64,000 bases of DNA from Tieghemiomyces parasiticus (lineage: Eukaryota; Kickxellomycota; Dimargaritomycetes; Dimargaritales; Dimargaritaceae), in the NCBI GenBank assembly GCA_027575765.1, contig JANBPT010000045.1, positions 1 to 64,000 of the forward strand, in the 5' to 3' direction. Both the position numbers and the translations under genes were made by a program. Shown in pieces: positions 26,096 through 37,335 of this stretch. The notes beneath the pieces were generated by a model that worked only from the letters and a program-made list of their open reading frames with translations, did no database searches and was not told where the DNA came from. Each line of letters opens with the position of its first letter. Within the stretch, counting starts at the first letter, position 1.

Positions 26096-26502
26096 TTAAA
26101 GCAGTCCGTATTGCAAACGATCGAATTTCGAGGGAGCAATCTTTCTGGAAGTTTTACCTAGGAACTTCGAACCCTCGTATAAGCTCAACGCACCCGCCTT
26201 AAACCCTTTACTCAAGTAATGGCGCCCATAGACAGAGGGCTTTCTGATGTAGTGCTTGAAACGGTTTTGACGGAGAGGCTTACGTTGAAATTGCTTTCCG
26301 ACATTTTGTCGTAGGTTGTTCAAATCACTCGTGGCCTGATCAAGGCCGCGGTTGAAATTTTGCCTATAACGATCAGCTTGATCCGATACCTTTCGAATAC
26401 TGCCACGTAATTTTTCATTAGTATCAGCGGCACTGGGCGGGGCCAATAGGACCGTGGCGACGGCACCCAACAGAAAAACGGATGTGATGGAGAGACGCAT
26501 GA
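26096..26502 (-). CDS. Small secreted basic protein, unknown function
   Basis: 134 aa, starting at the ATG at 26500; the stop codon is at the left edge of the feature. Residues 1-25 are a clear signal peptide (MRLSITSVFLLGAVATVLL, then PPSAADT as probable cleavage site). The mature protein is rich in Arg, Lys, Gln and Asn. A helical segment with heptad-like spacing (about 30-70) is followed by a strongly basic part containing RKPLRQNRFKHYIRKP and a Tyr/Gly/Lys-rich end. There is no cysteine. No family is recognised. Reading-frame composition and the signal peptide favour a real gene. Together with the 92-aa gene at 23.7 kb it forms a pair of small, Cys-free, basic secreted proteins. Confidence 0.55.
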
Positions 26503-28702
26503 TGGGGATGCTAGTCGGCTATTGAAAGGAGGTCATGCGCGGACGCTGGAGTTAAAGTCAAAGATGAAATCGAGAGTAAAGGAACCCAAGGTAGCGGGCT
26601 GGCTATTTATTTATGTAGCTACGCATTTACAAACGCCGGCCCACGGGAGTAGTTGAGGGAAAGAAAAAAAATGCAAGTAAAGAGACTGCCCTGGCCTGGT
26701 CTGTCGTGCAGCACGGACCACGGGTTAGTAAAATTATTTTTAGAACTGTTTGACTATCGCTATTTCGCCGCCGCCCAGCAGGGTGGTTATGTGGCTTGCC
26801 GAACCGCGTGCCCGTCCATTCTATGAAGCCACCCTTTCCTCTCCGTTCTTCTCCCTTATCTACCGAGGGCGATAGAGGCAGGGCCGATGAGTGGCTAAAT
26901 ATGCGGAACAGAGAATTTATGTGAAACGACAACAGGCCAATGCAGGGGTACCAAGGCCCAAGCGGACACACAGCTGCGGCGGGGGCAGGGTCGGAATACA
27001 GGCCTCAACCATATCGCTAGCTAATTAGCCTTAAGCCAACTGCTCCACGTCACGAACCGACTTTGGGACAGGGATGGTTATCACGCCTACAGGCAATCCC
27101 TAGTGTCAAATCTTCCAGCGCTAGCGGAAGGCATGATGACGTGTGCTACTTGACGAGTTGCACGCTGTGTGACCTAGACGAAGCCGCAGTGTTCTTCTTT
27201 TCTCTCTCGCTCTCCCAGTTTCTCTACATTCAAGCCACAACACACTGTGAACAACCGGTATATCAAGTTTTAGTGCCGTACAGCGTATATCCCATGTGCA
27301 TTCTAGCTTGATTGCCTTGAAGATAGAGTGTAGTGGGAAATTTTTCATGCCAATTTTTTGGTCTACTCAGCCGAGCCTGGAATAGGTAATTACAGCTAGT
27401 ACCATCAGCTAGGCACTTAACCGGTCGGAATTTATAGTCATCCATGACCATAGTGGTAGGCCAATGTACTCGCATGGACGACAAAGGGGCATTCGCGGGG
27501 GGGGGGCGAAATCCTTTCCGCCCTACTAGGAGGTGATGGATAGAGAGGGTGGCTTCGGTGTATCCTTCTAAAAATAACAGCCAGGATCACGCGATGTGGC
27601 AAACGTAGCAAAAATATGGATAGAGAGTACAGAACCGTACGATGGGGGTCGTCCAGACTACGGGTCGGCGTGTCTTTGGCTGAAATAACTGATGTAACGA
27701 TATATATACGGCAACGTAGCTACGGGGGCTAGTCTAGGGCAGTCGAGCAGCATGGAAATTGGTTGCAGGTTAATAGATAACGATGCCAGGCTGTGGTGAT
27801 GCATGGTCTACAGAGGAAAAGGGCGGGCTAGGGTGAATGTCAATGCCAAGACATCTATTAGATACGATACTAGTGCTGTTTCAAGTGGGATAATCGAGTT
27901 ACAACGCGGTATGTGGGTCTAACGGTAGGAAACGCCGTGTAGTTTTGTGGAAGAGGGAAGGCGATGGCGAGAAAAGCGTCCCAATACCAACTAATCATGA
28001 TGGATTTCAAGACAATTATTTGACAGCATAGTAAAGATACTGTATCGATCATGTGCTGAAACAGGGTCCACTAGTGTAGTAGGCGATTGTTGAGGAGACA
28101 CGGGTATGTGGGGCTTACGTCTATTGACCCCTGTGTGTGGTCGGGGTAAGCAAAACTCCATCAATTCACTAGTTTCCATGGTATGGTCTACGATATAAAT
28201 CCCACTCCATACGACAAACCGGTACATTCACCAGACTCGTGCCAACATGCAGCTTGCACCTAGAGTAGGGCCGTGGAAAATTCTAATAATTAAGTTAGGC
28301 ATTAATGAGATCTGCGGCAATAATAAGAATACACATTATTGGCATCAAAACGTCGGCTTCCTTAGCGTCGTAAATAATTTTTCAAAGACACTTGGTGCTC
28401 GAGTGCAGTCTTCCCAGTTAAAGTGGAGAGAGTAAAGAGCTCGAGTGAGATAACTGTCGTCAGTGAGCAGAAAACGTATGGCTCGGGTTGGTATGGCCTA
28501 GGGATTAATTCCGCGGGAAGGTGCCACAAGAGTCAAGTCGGTCTACGCTGCTCACGATACTGTGCTCACTCCACTACCTCACATATTGAATCGTCGGACC
28601 ACTCTCGATGGACTGTACTCCCACCATACCGTCGTCAGTTTATGAAATCGTAGGCTACTCTGACTAACTCAGGCGTGTGCACCTGGTGATAAGTGTCTCC
28701 GG
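26503..28702. other. Gene-free stretch
   Basis: About 2.2 kb upstream of the duplicated secreted-protein block. Short frames on both strands have no recognisable content. A G9 run occurs near 27499. Confidence 0.4.
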
Positions 28703-29530
28703 CACAAAGGCAAGGGGTGGTAGGCCTGTTGGGGTTACAGCGGACCTATTGGTGACCATTCCAGGTTCCTCTTCTTTGTAGCCTCGGCTCGTATTGACTC
28801 CCTGTCGTTTTTTTTCCCATCACTAGTGAGTCCAGTGGACGCCCTTGCTATCACTGGGCGAGTGGTCCCCTTTATTCATATCCACACTTTGCATCGGATA
28901 GTTGACCGTTTCTTCATTATTCACTGGGCTGCAGCTCCCTCGACCCTGTCTAGACCCCCCTCTCCCTTAGTTTCTTCCACTACACCGCGCCCACTTACCC
29001 AGGCGAGGGCGATAATGCGCACTTCCATTCTTTCGCTTCTGGTGGGCCTGCCACTGCTTGGCAGCGACAGCTTGGGCTCCACCGCCGTGGCGGCATCCGA
29101 CCACATCCCCCATAAACTGCCTTCTCCTTGGAAACGAGCCCCCGACTGCTCGTCGGAGGACCTAGGTGTAGGGTCGAGCCAGTGCGAAGCGAAATCCAGC
29201 GCAGCTGAACCGGGACCAGCACGCCAGCTCAACGACCGGTCTGCAAGCGGACTAGCGGGGCGAGGGGTACCTGGGCATGCGAGTGACTGGCCTCGTCCCG
29301 CCAAACGTCGCCGCCCTGCCACCACCATGTCTGGCTCATCTGCACCACTTGACCTGGACGCGATACCCCCTGAGGAACGGATCTTTTACTTCCTTACCGT
29401 CCAAGCCGGCCAGCATGTATCACCGCTTCCTTGGATGCTGCCTTCTAAGCTCCTACCGTCCTCCGCTGTAGCCCAGGCCGATGGTACCTCGCCCCTCTCA
29501 ACTGCACAAGACACCCACGAATCCAACCCT
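28703..29530 (+). repeat. Conserved block of a dispersed duplication, copy 1
   Basis: 828 bp nearly identical to 53061-53887, in the same orientation. It covers about 310 bp upstream of the ATG and the first 515 or so coding bases of the secreted-protein gene. I count about ten single-base differences in the coding part and a similar number upstream, plus a one-base change in a T run. Identity stops abruptly after the codons for ESNP. Confidence 0.9.
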
Positions 29531-30112
29531 GACCACCAGCCAACCCATACTACTCTCCCAAGTGTCTCCAGTCGTCATCACCTAGGTGTTGCGAAAAAAG
29601 TGGGTGGTAAGGTAACTTTTACCACGGCCTGTCTTAAACTCAAGCAGATGGTTCAGTCGGCGCCAAACAGTTATTATGTGCCACTAGAGTCGAATAAGAC
29701 TTCCTACGCCAAGGTTCATCGCCTACTCAATCTCTTTAATGATCGACTACTCGAGGGTAACCTTAAGCGGCACAGGAACGTTCGGTCAGTTACCGAAAAT
29801 ATTTTAGGTTTGATGGTCGCTAAACCTAGCTACAAAGACGTTACGTATGGTTCAAGTGTCATGTACACGTTCTATCTGGACCTCAATGATGCCAAACTAC
29901 ACTCGCGTATGGTTTTCGATTTTGGCGCCGATGATTGCGAGGATCTGTCGAGCCTCATCGCCGATATCGTGCTTCCGTTTAGCACAACGCTCATCATCAG
30001 CCCTGTACGTGGTAGCCGAGAATTAGATCTTTCTGTTCAACAACGGGTGAGGGAACTCAATTCGCAATTTTCTGAAGAGTATTTAAATCTACTGGACACA
30101 TATCGCGATTGA
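29015..30112 (+). CDS. Secreted protein with conserved N-terminus and variable C-terminus (family copy 1)
   Basis: 365 aa from the ATG at 29015. An in-frame GTG further upstream is not needed. Residues 1-27 look like a signal peptide (MRTSILSLLVGLPLLGSD, small residues after). Residues 28-170 are Pro/Ser/Ala-rich and low in predicted structure, with a Lys-Arg-rich patch (RPAKRRRP). This half is almost identical to the gene at 53.4 kb. From residue 173 the two proteins differ strongly but remain related: SAPN, then VTYG, Tyr-Leu-Asp, HSRMVFDFG and DDCEDL are shared patterns. The C-terminal 190 residues look like a folded domain of unknown type. An effector or surface-protein role is inferred only from secretion and diversity. 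Confidence 0.7.
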   Translation: MRTSILSLLVGLPLLGSDSLGSTAVAASDHIPHKLPSPWKRAPDCSSEDLGVGSSQCEAKSSAAEPGPARQLNDRSASGLAGRGVPGHASDWPRPAKRRRPATTMSGSSAPLDLDAIPPEERIFYFLTVQAGQHVSPLPWMLPSKLLPSSAVAQADGTSPLSTAQDTHESNPDHQPTHTTLPSVSSRHHLGVAKKVGGKVTFTTACLKLKQMVQSAPNSYYVPLESNKTSYAKVHRLLNLFNDRLLEGNLKRHRNVRSVTENILGLMVAKPSYKDVTYGSSVMYTFYLDLNDAKLHSRMVFDFGADDCEDLSSLIADIVLPFSTTLIISPVRGSRELDLSVQQRVRELNSQFSEEYLNLLDTYRD

Positions 30113-32738
30113 AGCCTTACTGCGGTGCTCATAAAGGGGGGGGGCTGGCACCAACTGGACAAGAAGACAATTGGGGAGGGTTTATTGAGGCAAAGAAATT
30201 TAAGAGCCACTGGTAGGTGGCGTGTGCTACGCACTGTCAAGCAATAGAATAAATAGAGGACGAAAACAGAGGCCGAGCTTATGAAGGCGAACTCAGTGGC
30301 TCATGTAGTAAGGCTGGGCTGCAAGGGTTTGTAGTTTCGGATGTGGTTCTTGGAGGCCAAAGGCTTTATGAGCTCGTGGGTTAGAAGTATGAGTTCGAGA
30401 GGAAATGCATGGAAGGATCCTGCCAGTCGGGCAGCCGGTTGCAAGGTGGCGTACTGGTGTCGGAGACACTTTGGGTGGTGTAGGCATACATTAGTCTTGT
30501 GTGGTTTTAGAGCACCACACTTACGAAATAAGGTTCACTAATTGGCCCGCGCGCATAGCTGCCCTGAAAGTGTAGCCCTTTTTTTTTTTCACTGCGACTC
30601 TGTGCTGGGAATAAGTGCTAAAAGTAAAACTTGCACCGTCTACATGGAATGTAGTATCACGATCAGCCGGATGGATTCTGGTTATGGAACTCGGCCAATG
30701 TAGACGACTCATTATTCGTTAATATTCCACGATTATGTACAATTAAACGTATAGCACTGAGAGATGGTAAAATCTGATAGCTGGCCCGGTCCAATTGATT
30801 TTTTAATGAGCAACTTGGAGTGTCCCTGAGCAGGTACCAATCTAAGCTGGGAATAAAGCGTTGCCTCTAACGTTGCCAGGGCTATCCCACAAGTGCCTTA
30901 CCTGAAAGACTGGCACTAGTGGGAGTTAGATTCCCACGAGGTTTAAGGGGTACTTATATTCTCACTGTCTATCTTCTAGCTACTGCTTCAGTATGTGAGA
31001 GGTTCTGGTGAATCAAGCGGCCAAGTGATAACCTGGTTTCAGCCGGGTCGTTTGCAGAAACCCACCTCGACTCTCCCCTCCCAGGTTGATTTTTTTTTCC
31101 TGGTAGGGAGGGCCGACGGTGACCTTAAGGATCTCCTAGAACGATGCCCGCGGATTGAGTTTTGCTTGCAAGGCGGGTCCAACGGCACAGATGCCCTTAT
31201 AAATAGATCGGTGGTTATCTGCCTCGCTGCCTCATCGGGCTGTTTTAGCTGGGTGAGTGCGCTAATTCGAGGAGACTCTACAGGCCATCGAGTTGACGAG
31301 GGCTGACAACCGTATTCCTACTAAATTGAAGCAGTCAGAAAACATTACGAAGCGTCCCTGTACTGAACCCTTTCACTTGGCCGATCTCTTCTATAACAGC
31401 AGGGTATCTGTGATATTAGTTACCATTTTCTTGCAGAGTTTCACGCGAATCACCAATAGAGACGACGTAGAGGGGCCGACAGTACCCCGATTTTATGTCC
31501 GCACATTTACCACTTTCCCTGGCTCTCCAATCAAGCCTGCAAGTTTTTTAAACTTGGAAGGAGACATGGATACCTTCCTGTCGTGCCCTAACCTGGTCAG
31601 TAAATCCTTGCTCCGCAGCATACGGCGGAAGTGTAACGTAGGCTTCACCACCTTTGGCAGGTGCTTGGGTACTGTCTACCACGCTAGACGGGATGACGGC
31701 TAACGTATACTCCTCCTGTTGATGGCCGTTGCCGTTGTCTTAACGGCAATCCATGTTCATACAAGCCTGGCAAATTGGTGAGCCCCCCCCCACTAGCTGG
31801 TCAATGAAGGGTTGTTGGCGTTTGGTTCTCATCCAATAGCTACCAGACGGCTGCGAGTCTAACCTGTACTTATCTGAGCTGCATTTTGCCAGGCTTTCTA
31901 CGTACTGACTGGTATTGCCAAAAGCCTATCTGACGCTTGGGCCCCTACTCGACACTTTCCGTGCAACTCAACCGGACTGCCAATAGCCAACGGATAGCTC
32001 TTGTCCAAAATCCTATGGCTTTAACGAAGCCGGTGAGTCGCTATGGTTGGCAGTGAATTACCAGGTGGTAGCCAGGGCGTGGGCGGTGTAACGTGGAGAA
32101 GGGCGCATGGAATTGTAGGCGGACGAGGTGGATATACGTAAGCAGGGGAAACGAGGCTGGTGGTGAAATGGGCACTAAGAGGAGTTAAGAGGCTCGAAGG
32201 GTGCAAGTGGAATTTCCCAATTGGAGAGAGAGAGAGCAGGGTCCAGTCCGAAACTTTAAGGACGAGGGCGAGTTGGTAGGCGGACAGGAGCTGTATGAGG
32301 AGATCGCCTGCCATCTGATATGATCAATTTGTAGTAGGCAGCAGGGGGAAGGAGGGAGGGCTCTCGAACCGCTGGATACTGTACAACGGGACGTGGAGTA
32401 GGGAGGGAGGAAGGGCGGGGGATGGGCCTCTCTACTTACCACCACTGACTTTGTCTCCCTCAACAAAGACGAATGGGGAGACACTCTACCCGTGCTGGCC
32501 GATCGACCTCGAAGACCGAGAAAGGGGGCCCCGATCCTTCTAAGCACAAGCGGTCTACATTTCTAGTCTTGCCCTCGTTTTACCTGCCAGGTGCCCATCT
32601 GTAACCGAACCCTTACCGCTTACCTAATTTACATACTCCTCCACCTCTTCCATCCCGACTGGCCCCTCCCTCGCGCTCCCTACCCCTCCTCCACTCGGTT
32701 CCCCATTCCATACACGCTTGTTGCCCCACTGGTCAGCC
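30113..32738. other. Gene-poor stretch after the first secreted-protein copy
   Basis: A candidate AATAAA signal for the preceding gene lies at 30248-30253. Two consecutive plus-strand frames (30995-31306 and 31293-31703) are not recognised and not called. The minus-strand frames around 32021-32547 contain a GTAAGT and a possible acceptor but no protein family could be seen. The last 200 bp before 32739 is strongly pyrimidine-rich. Confidence 0.4.
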
Positions 32739-33386
32739 ATGGAAACCACCTCGCCCTTTGCTCGCCTCATGGCGGACCTCGAACCCCTCAAGACCAACAT
32801 GCCCGAATTCTACAACCAAATCACCATGCTCCATCAGACCTACCAGGACCTTATGCCGCGGGTATGGGCCCTCAACCCACGCGATCCCGAACGCGAAGTC
32901 CTTCTGACGCACTGCGAGGATATCCGGGTTAACATGGAGCGTATGGCTCTGAGTTTGAGTTCAACGGTGCACCCCACCCAAGACCACGAGCACCAGAACA
33001 GCCAGGGTAAAAATGGATATGATACCGTCGTGTCATCGTCGTCTTCGCCATCGTTATCCAGGTCTCTTCCACACCCTCAGACCATCGCCACCACCACCAC
33101 CACCTCCTCATCTTCTTACCTGTCGTCCCTGGATAATAGCGATCTTCACCATGGCCCCGTCGTCATCGACCTACGGTTTGTGGATTTCTTTAGCTGGCTT
33201 AACGGGTTTCCTTTTAACGAGCACCTGATCCCTAAAGATGACGACGACAGCCACCATACTTCACTGAAGACTAAGTTGATGAATTGTATGCAGGTCCGGG
33301 GCGTACCGCTCACTCCGGCGCTGGCGAGGTGGTTTCATAAGGAGGCCGTTGACCGTAGTTTTCCTGCCCATACTTTTGTAGCCTAG
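32739..33386 (+). CDS. Unrecognised 215-aa protein
   Basis: One uninterrupted frame of 215 aa from an ATG in good context (CAGCCATGG). The frame stays open for seven codons upstream, without another ATG. Residues 1-70 look like an amphipathic helical region (PFARLMADLEPLKTNMPEF and following, with His-Cys-Glu-Asp). Residues 75-135 are a low-complexity linker with Ser and Thr runs. Residues 140-215 are again folded-looking (VVIDLRFVDFFSWLNGFPF and a Trp-Phe-His motif near the end). The preference for C or G in third codon positions matches the real genes nearby. No family is recognised; a small nuclear complex subunit is conceivable but not supported. Confidence 0.6.
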   Translation: METTSPFARLMADLEPLKTNMPEFYNQITMLHQTYQDLMPRVWALNPRDPEREVLLTHCEDIRVNMERMALSLSSTVHPTQDHEHQNSQGKNGYDTVVSSSSSPSLSRSLPHPQTIATTTTTSSSSYLSSLDNSDLHHGPVVIDLRFVDFFSWLNGFPFNEHLIPKDDDDSHHTSLKTKLMNCMQVRGVPLTPALARWFHKEAVDRSFPAHTFVA

Positions 33387-33815
33387 TGCTGCTTTCCTGC
33401 CGGATGGGACCTCGTTCTCACATCCAACGCCTTACGCACGCTGTATTTCTATCTAACACTCTAGCCAAGGTCAATCTTCAATTCCCCCCAAAAAAACGGA
33501 GCATTATTATAAACAACGCATTCAAAAAAAACAATATCACACGAGACAGTGCGTATGGGTATAATCAAGCACTCTCTCAAGCGGAATGCGCATATATGAT
33601 TTCGGGTCAAGTGGGAAGCGCTATACCATTCTAATTTTTGTTGACGGTATCCGAGCAAGCCAGAAAAAAATAGAGTAAATAAAAACCAATGAAAATTCTC
33701 ATTATACAGTGGAGGTCAATTTTGATGGTAGGTATACAATACTGCCATGATGAGTAATACCTCCATGCTACCCTGCACCATTCTCTAGTGTAATCGAAAG
33801 TATGCAATCAGCACA
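33387..33815. other. Convergent intergenic stretch
   Basis: AT-rich 3' flanks of the 215-aa gene and of urease. Nothing else is seen. Confidence 0.5.
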
Positions 33816-36800
33816 CTAAAACAGATTGTAGTTCTGGGTCAACGGCAGCACGGCCACCGGATCGCACACACAAGGCACCCCGTCGGCGGTGACCTGGTAA
33901 GTCTCAGGGTCCACGACAACCACCGGCAGGGCGCTATTAAACTTGAGATCATTCTTGGTGATTGTACGGCAGTTCTGGACGGCCACCAACCGCTTATTGA
34001 TGCGGTAGTTCAGCGGGGTATTGTCCGCCACCACAACATTGTCCGCCGCCGCTATTTCCTTGTCTCCAGATTGATGATGACGGCCGCAGCCGCCACCACC
34101 ACCACCACCACCATGACCATGCTTGGTTTGACTTGTCAGAGGCTTAGACGATCCTCTACCCACCACCGTCTTCTTCGGCGTGCCTTGCCGCTCTACTACG
34201 TCCGCCACTTCGTCGGCCTTAGCCTGACCCATGGTAAGTCGGTGAAGCGCCGCTCGGCTTACAAACGCCAGGGAATTGATTGCCGCCGCTCCCGGGAGGG
34301 CGCCGTAAGCCGGGCGGAGGTTAACAGGTTGGGTGGTCGGGATAGATCCGTTCGCGTCACCCATAGCCGACCAGGCGATCGTCCCGCCCTTGACCACTAT
34401 TTCGGGACGGGACCCGAAATTGCGGGGCGTAAATAGGATCAGATCCGCCAGTTTTCCCACCTCGATCGAACCGACTACGTGTGCGATACCGTGGGTAATG
34501 GCCGGATTGATAGTGTACTTGGAGACGTACCGCTTGATGCGGAAGTTGTCGTGCGGGGTGTCGAACGGCGGCGATGGGGGTAGGTACGTGGTAGAAGAAG
34601 GAGAAGGGGAAGGTTTGGATGAAGAGGCGGATACGTCGTGATTCGAGTCGGTCGCCCGGGAGGACTTTGGGGTGGAAGTCTCTTCGCCACCGTCATCGGC
34701 ACGAGGGTGATCGGGCGGGAGATATCCACGCTGGATCTTCATCTTGTGAGCGGTACGCCAGGTCCGTGAAATGACCTCACCGATACGACCCATCGCCTGC
34801 GAATCCGACGAGATCATACTGATAGCGCCTTGGTCATGAAGCACATCTTCAGCGGCAATGGTCTCGGCACGGATGCGGGACTCGGCGAACGCGATATCCT
34901 CCGGGATATTTTTACTGAGATGGTGACACACCATCAGCATGTCGATGTGTTCGTCGAGGGTGTTAAGGGTGTACGGTCGGGTAGGATTGGTGGAAGACGG
35001 GAGAACGTGGGGGACCCCGCAGACCTGGATAATATCCGGAGCATGGCCGCCGCCGGCGCCTTCAGTGTGGTAGGTGTGGATGGCCCGATCCTTGAAGGCC
35101 GCAATGGTGGCCTCGACAAATCCGGCCTCGTTGAGCGTGTCGGTGTGGATACTGGCTTGGATGTCGTATTGGTCGCAGACCGTGAGACAAGCATCGATGG
35201 CCGCCGGCGTGCTACCCCAGTCCTCGTGAATCTTGAGTCCGATCGCCCCGGCTTCCACCTGCTCGATGAGCCCCTCGGAGGCTGAGGTGTTACCCTTGCC
35301 CGTGAAGCCGAAATTGAGCGGGAGGGTGTCAACTGCCTCCAGCATAAACTGCATGTGGAAGCGCCCCGTCGTGCACGTCGTGGCGTTGGTGCCCGTTGTG
35401 GGACCTGCACCTCCTCCGATCATAGTAGTGATGCCGCTGGCGATGGCCTGGGCAGTTTCGAACCCAGGTCATAGCGTAAGAGAGATCGAGGTAAGGTAGA
35501 GTGAGTGATGGAAGGGTGGGTTAGTGTGAATGCGGGGGCAAGGTGCGTTGCTGTTTACCATCCATGGGGCCTCCGGATACAGAACCCCCCCTTTCCGCGT
35601 GTCTAGGTGCGCTTTTTGGAGTGTCTGTCCCCGTGAGCAAGAGGAATGGAGTCGTACTTACCTCGTGACACAGATCCAGACCAACAAAGTGGACATGCGT
35701 ATCGATGGCTCCGGCAGTGACGATTTTACCCTCGCCGCCAATTACGTCGGTGGTCACCCCGACGGTCATCCCCGGCGTGACACCGTCCATGACGTCCGGG
35801 TTGCCAGCTTTGCCGATACCCACAATATAGCCTTTTCGAACGCCAATGTCGGCCTGGGCGGTCAAGTGGGAAAGGTGGTACCCAGGGTACATGGATGTGG
35901 GTTAGTTAGGAGTATCTACAAGGCTATTAGGCCGTCATTCCAAGGTAAAGCTCGCCTGCTAGTAAGTTTCACACGCGAGATGATGCCGGATAAGAAAAAT
36001 AAGGAGAGGGGGAGAAGAGGGCCTACCTTAAAGATTCCGGTGTAATCCACGATCAGAGCGTTGGTGATGACCAGGTCCAGAGCCCCGTCATCACCGACGC
36101 CAACGGCTTGGCCCATCCCCTCGCGGATGACCTTTCCGCCCCCAAACTTGCACTCATCGCCGTACATGGTATGATCCTTCTCAACCTCCAGCACCAGGTC
36201 GGTATCACCCAGGCGCACGCGGTCACCGGTAGTGGGTCCGAACATGTCCGCGTAGGTATGACGGTCGATGGTAGTCGGTTTGAGCTCCTCCTCCTCCTTT
36301 TCCTTCTCGTTGCGACTAGCCCGACGGACCTCGGGTTCGTGCACGTTGGCAAAACTGCGGAGAGTGAGCTGTTCGACGAGGGCACGGTACCGCTCCGGAG
36401 TATGTTCAACGGGTCCCGGCATGAGGTGGTTACCCCCGCGGATCACCCGATGACCGGCGATATCGACGAGGGTTACAGTCTTGGATTCGCCTGGTTCGAA
36501 ACGGACGGCGGTGCCGGCGGCAATATCTAGACGCCGGCCATAGGCCCGCACCCGATCGAAACTAAGGGAGGCGTTGGCTTCTACCAGGTGGAAGTGGGAG
36601 CCAACCTGGTGGATCAATGTAGAGAGGGAAGAGGGAAGGGATTGATATATAAATAAATATGTGTGTGTTAATGGTGGTAATTCTGGTTAGTGAAAAGTTA
36701 GGGTGGCTAAACCTCCAACTCGCCTCTACCAAAATTCTAGAACGACACCCGTGACTGGGCCTAATGTCGATAGTAGCCATCCATTGGCAGCAGTCACAGG

Positions 36801-37335
36801 GTCTCCGATGCCTTACTTGGATGGGACGGTCACCGTGATTAGTAATGCGCAGACGGTACCGTTTGCGCCCTTCATTGATGACAATCGGCTCAGGCCTCAC
36901 AAACACCGCACCAGGCTGGCGTTCAGGCCGGTACAACTCGGCCAAATGGTCATTCCACGGGAAGGTCCTTTCAGGGTCAGGCACGGGTAGGAACGAACCT
37001 TGCAGCGCCAGCTCCAAATTCCCGTCTGTCGACGCAATCGGGTGGTTCACAGTCACCAAGAAGGTTCCACTGGGCACGGTGCCCTCCACTTGCACGTCCT
37101 CAAGCCCACTAGGGACGGCAGGCAGCACGTGACGGTACCCAAGCATTTCACGGCCGAGTTGCATGAGCTCGGCCACGGTGTGATTGCCCTCGCGCATGAG
37201 TTCAAGGATTTGCGTGGTAATAAGCGCCGTGGCTTCGGCTTGGTTGAGGCGTATCCCGCGAGCGAGACGCGATTGTGCCAGGCGGCCCACCTGGATCAAC
37301 TGGAGCTTATCCAGTTCACGGGGCAGGAGGTGCAT
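33816..37335 (-). CDS. Urease, single-chain gamma-beta-alpha form
   Basis: Four exons on the minus strand: 37335-36817, 36605-36027, 35853-35662 and 35447-33816, 973 aa, all phase-0 introns. It hydrolyses urea to ammonia and carbon dioxide with a dinuclear nickel centre in the cytosol. Domains in order: gamma (1-105), beta (about 130-270), alpha (from about 290). Metal and active-site residues are present: His419 and His421 (HVH), Lys502 to be carbamylated, His504, His531, His557, flap Cys604, Asp645. Fungal ureases are about 835-840 aa. The extra length comes from an acidic/Lys linker near 270-290, a Ser/Pro insert at 677-730 and a Gly/His insert at 854-906. The usual ICPQ after HVHF is replaced by VGLD. 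UreF lies 5.7 kb away on the same strand. Confidence 0.95.

Noticed and set aside
30995..31703. Two overlapping plus-strand frames that might be exons of one gene
   Set aside because: No convincing donor and acceptor pair joins them and no family is recognised. They could be a decayed secreted-protein gene, but I cannot show it.
32021..32547. Possible minus-strand gene with a GTAAGT donor near 32440 and an acceptor near 32315
   Set aside because: Neither phase gives a protein that looks real for more than about 20 residues on each side.
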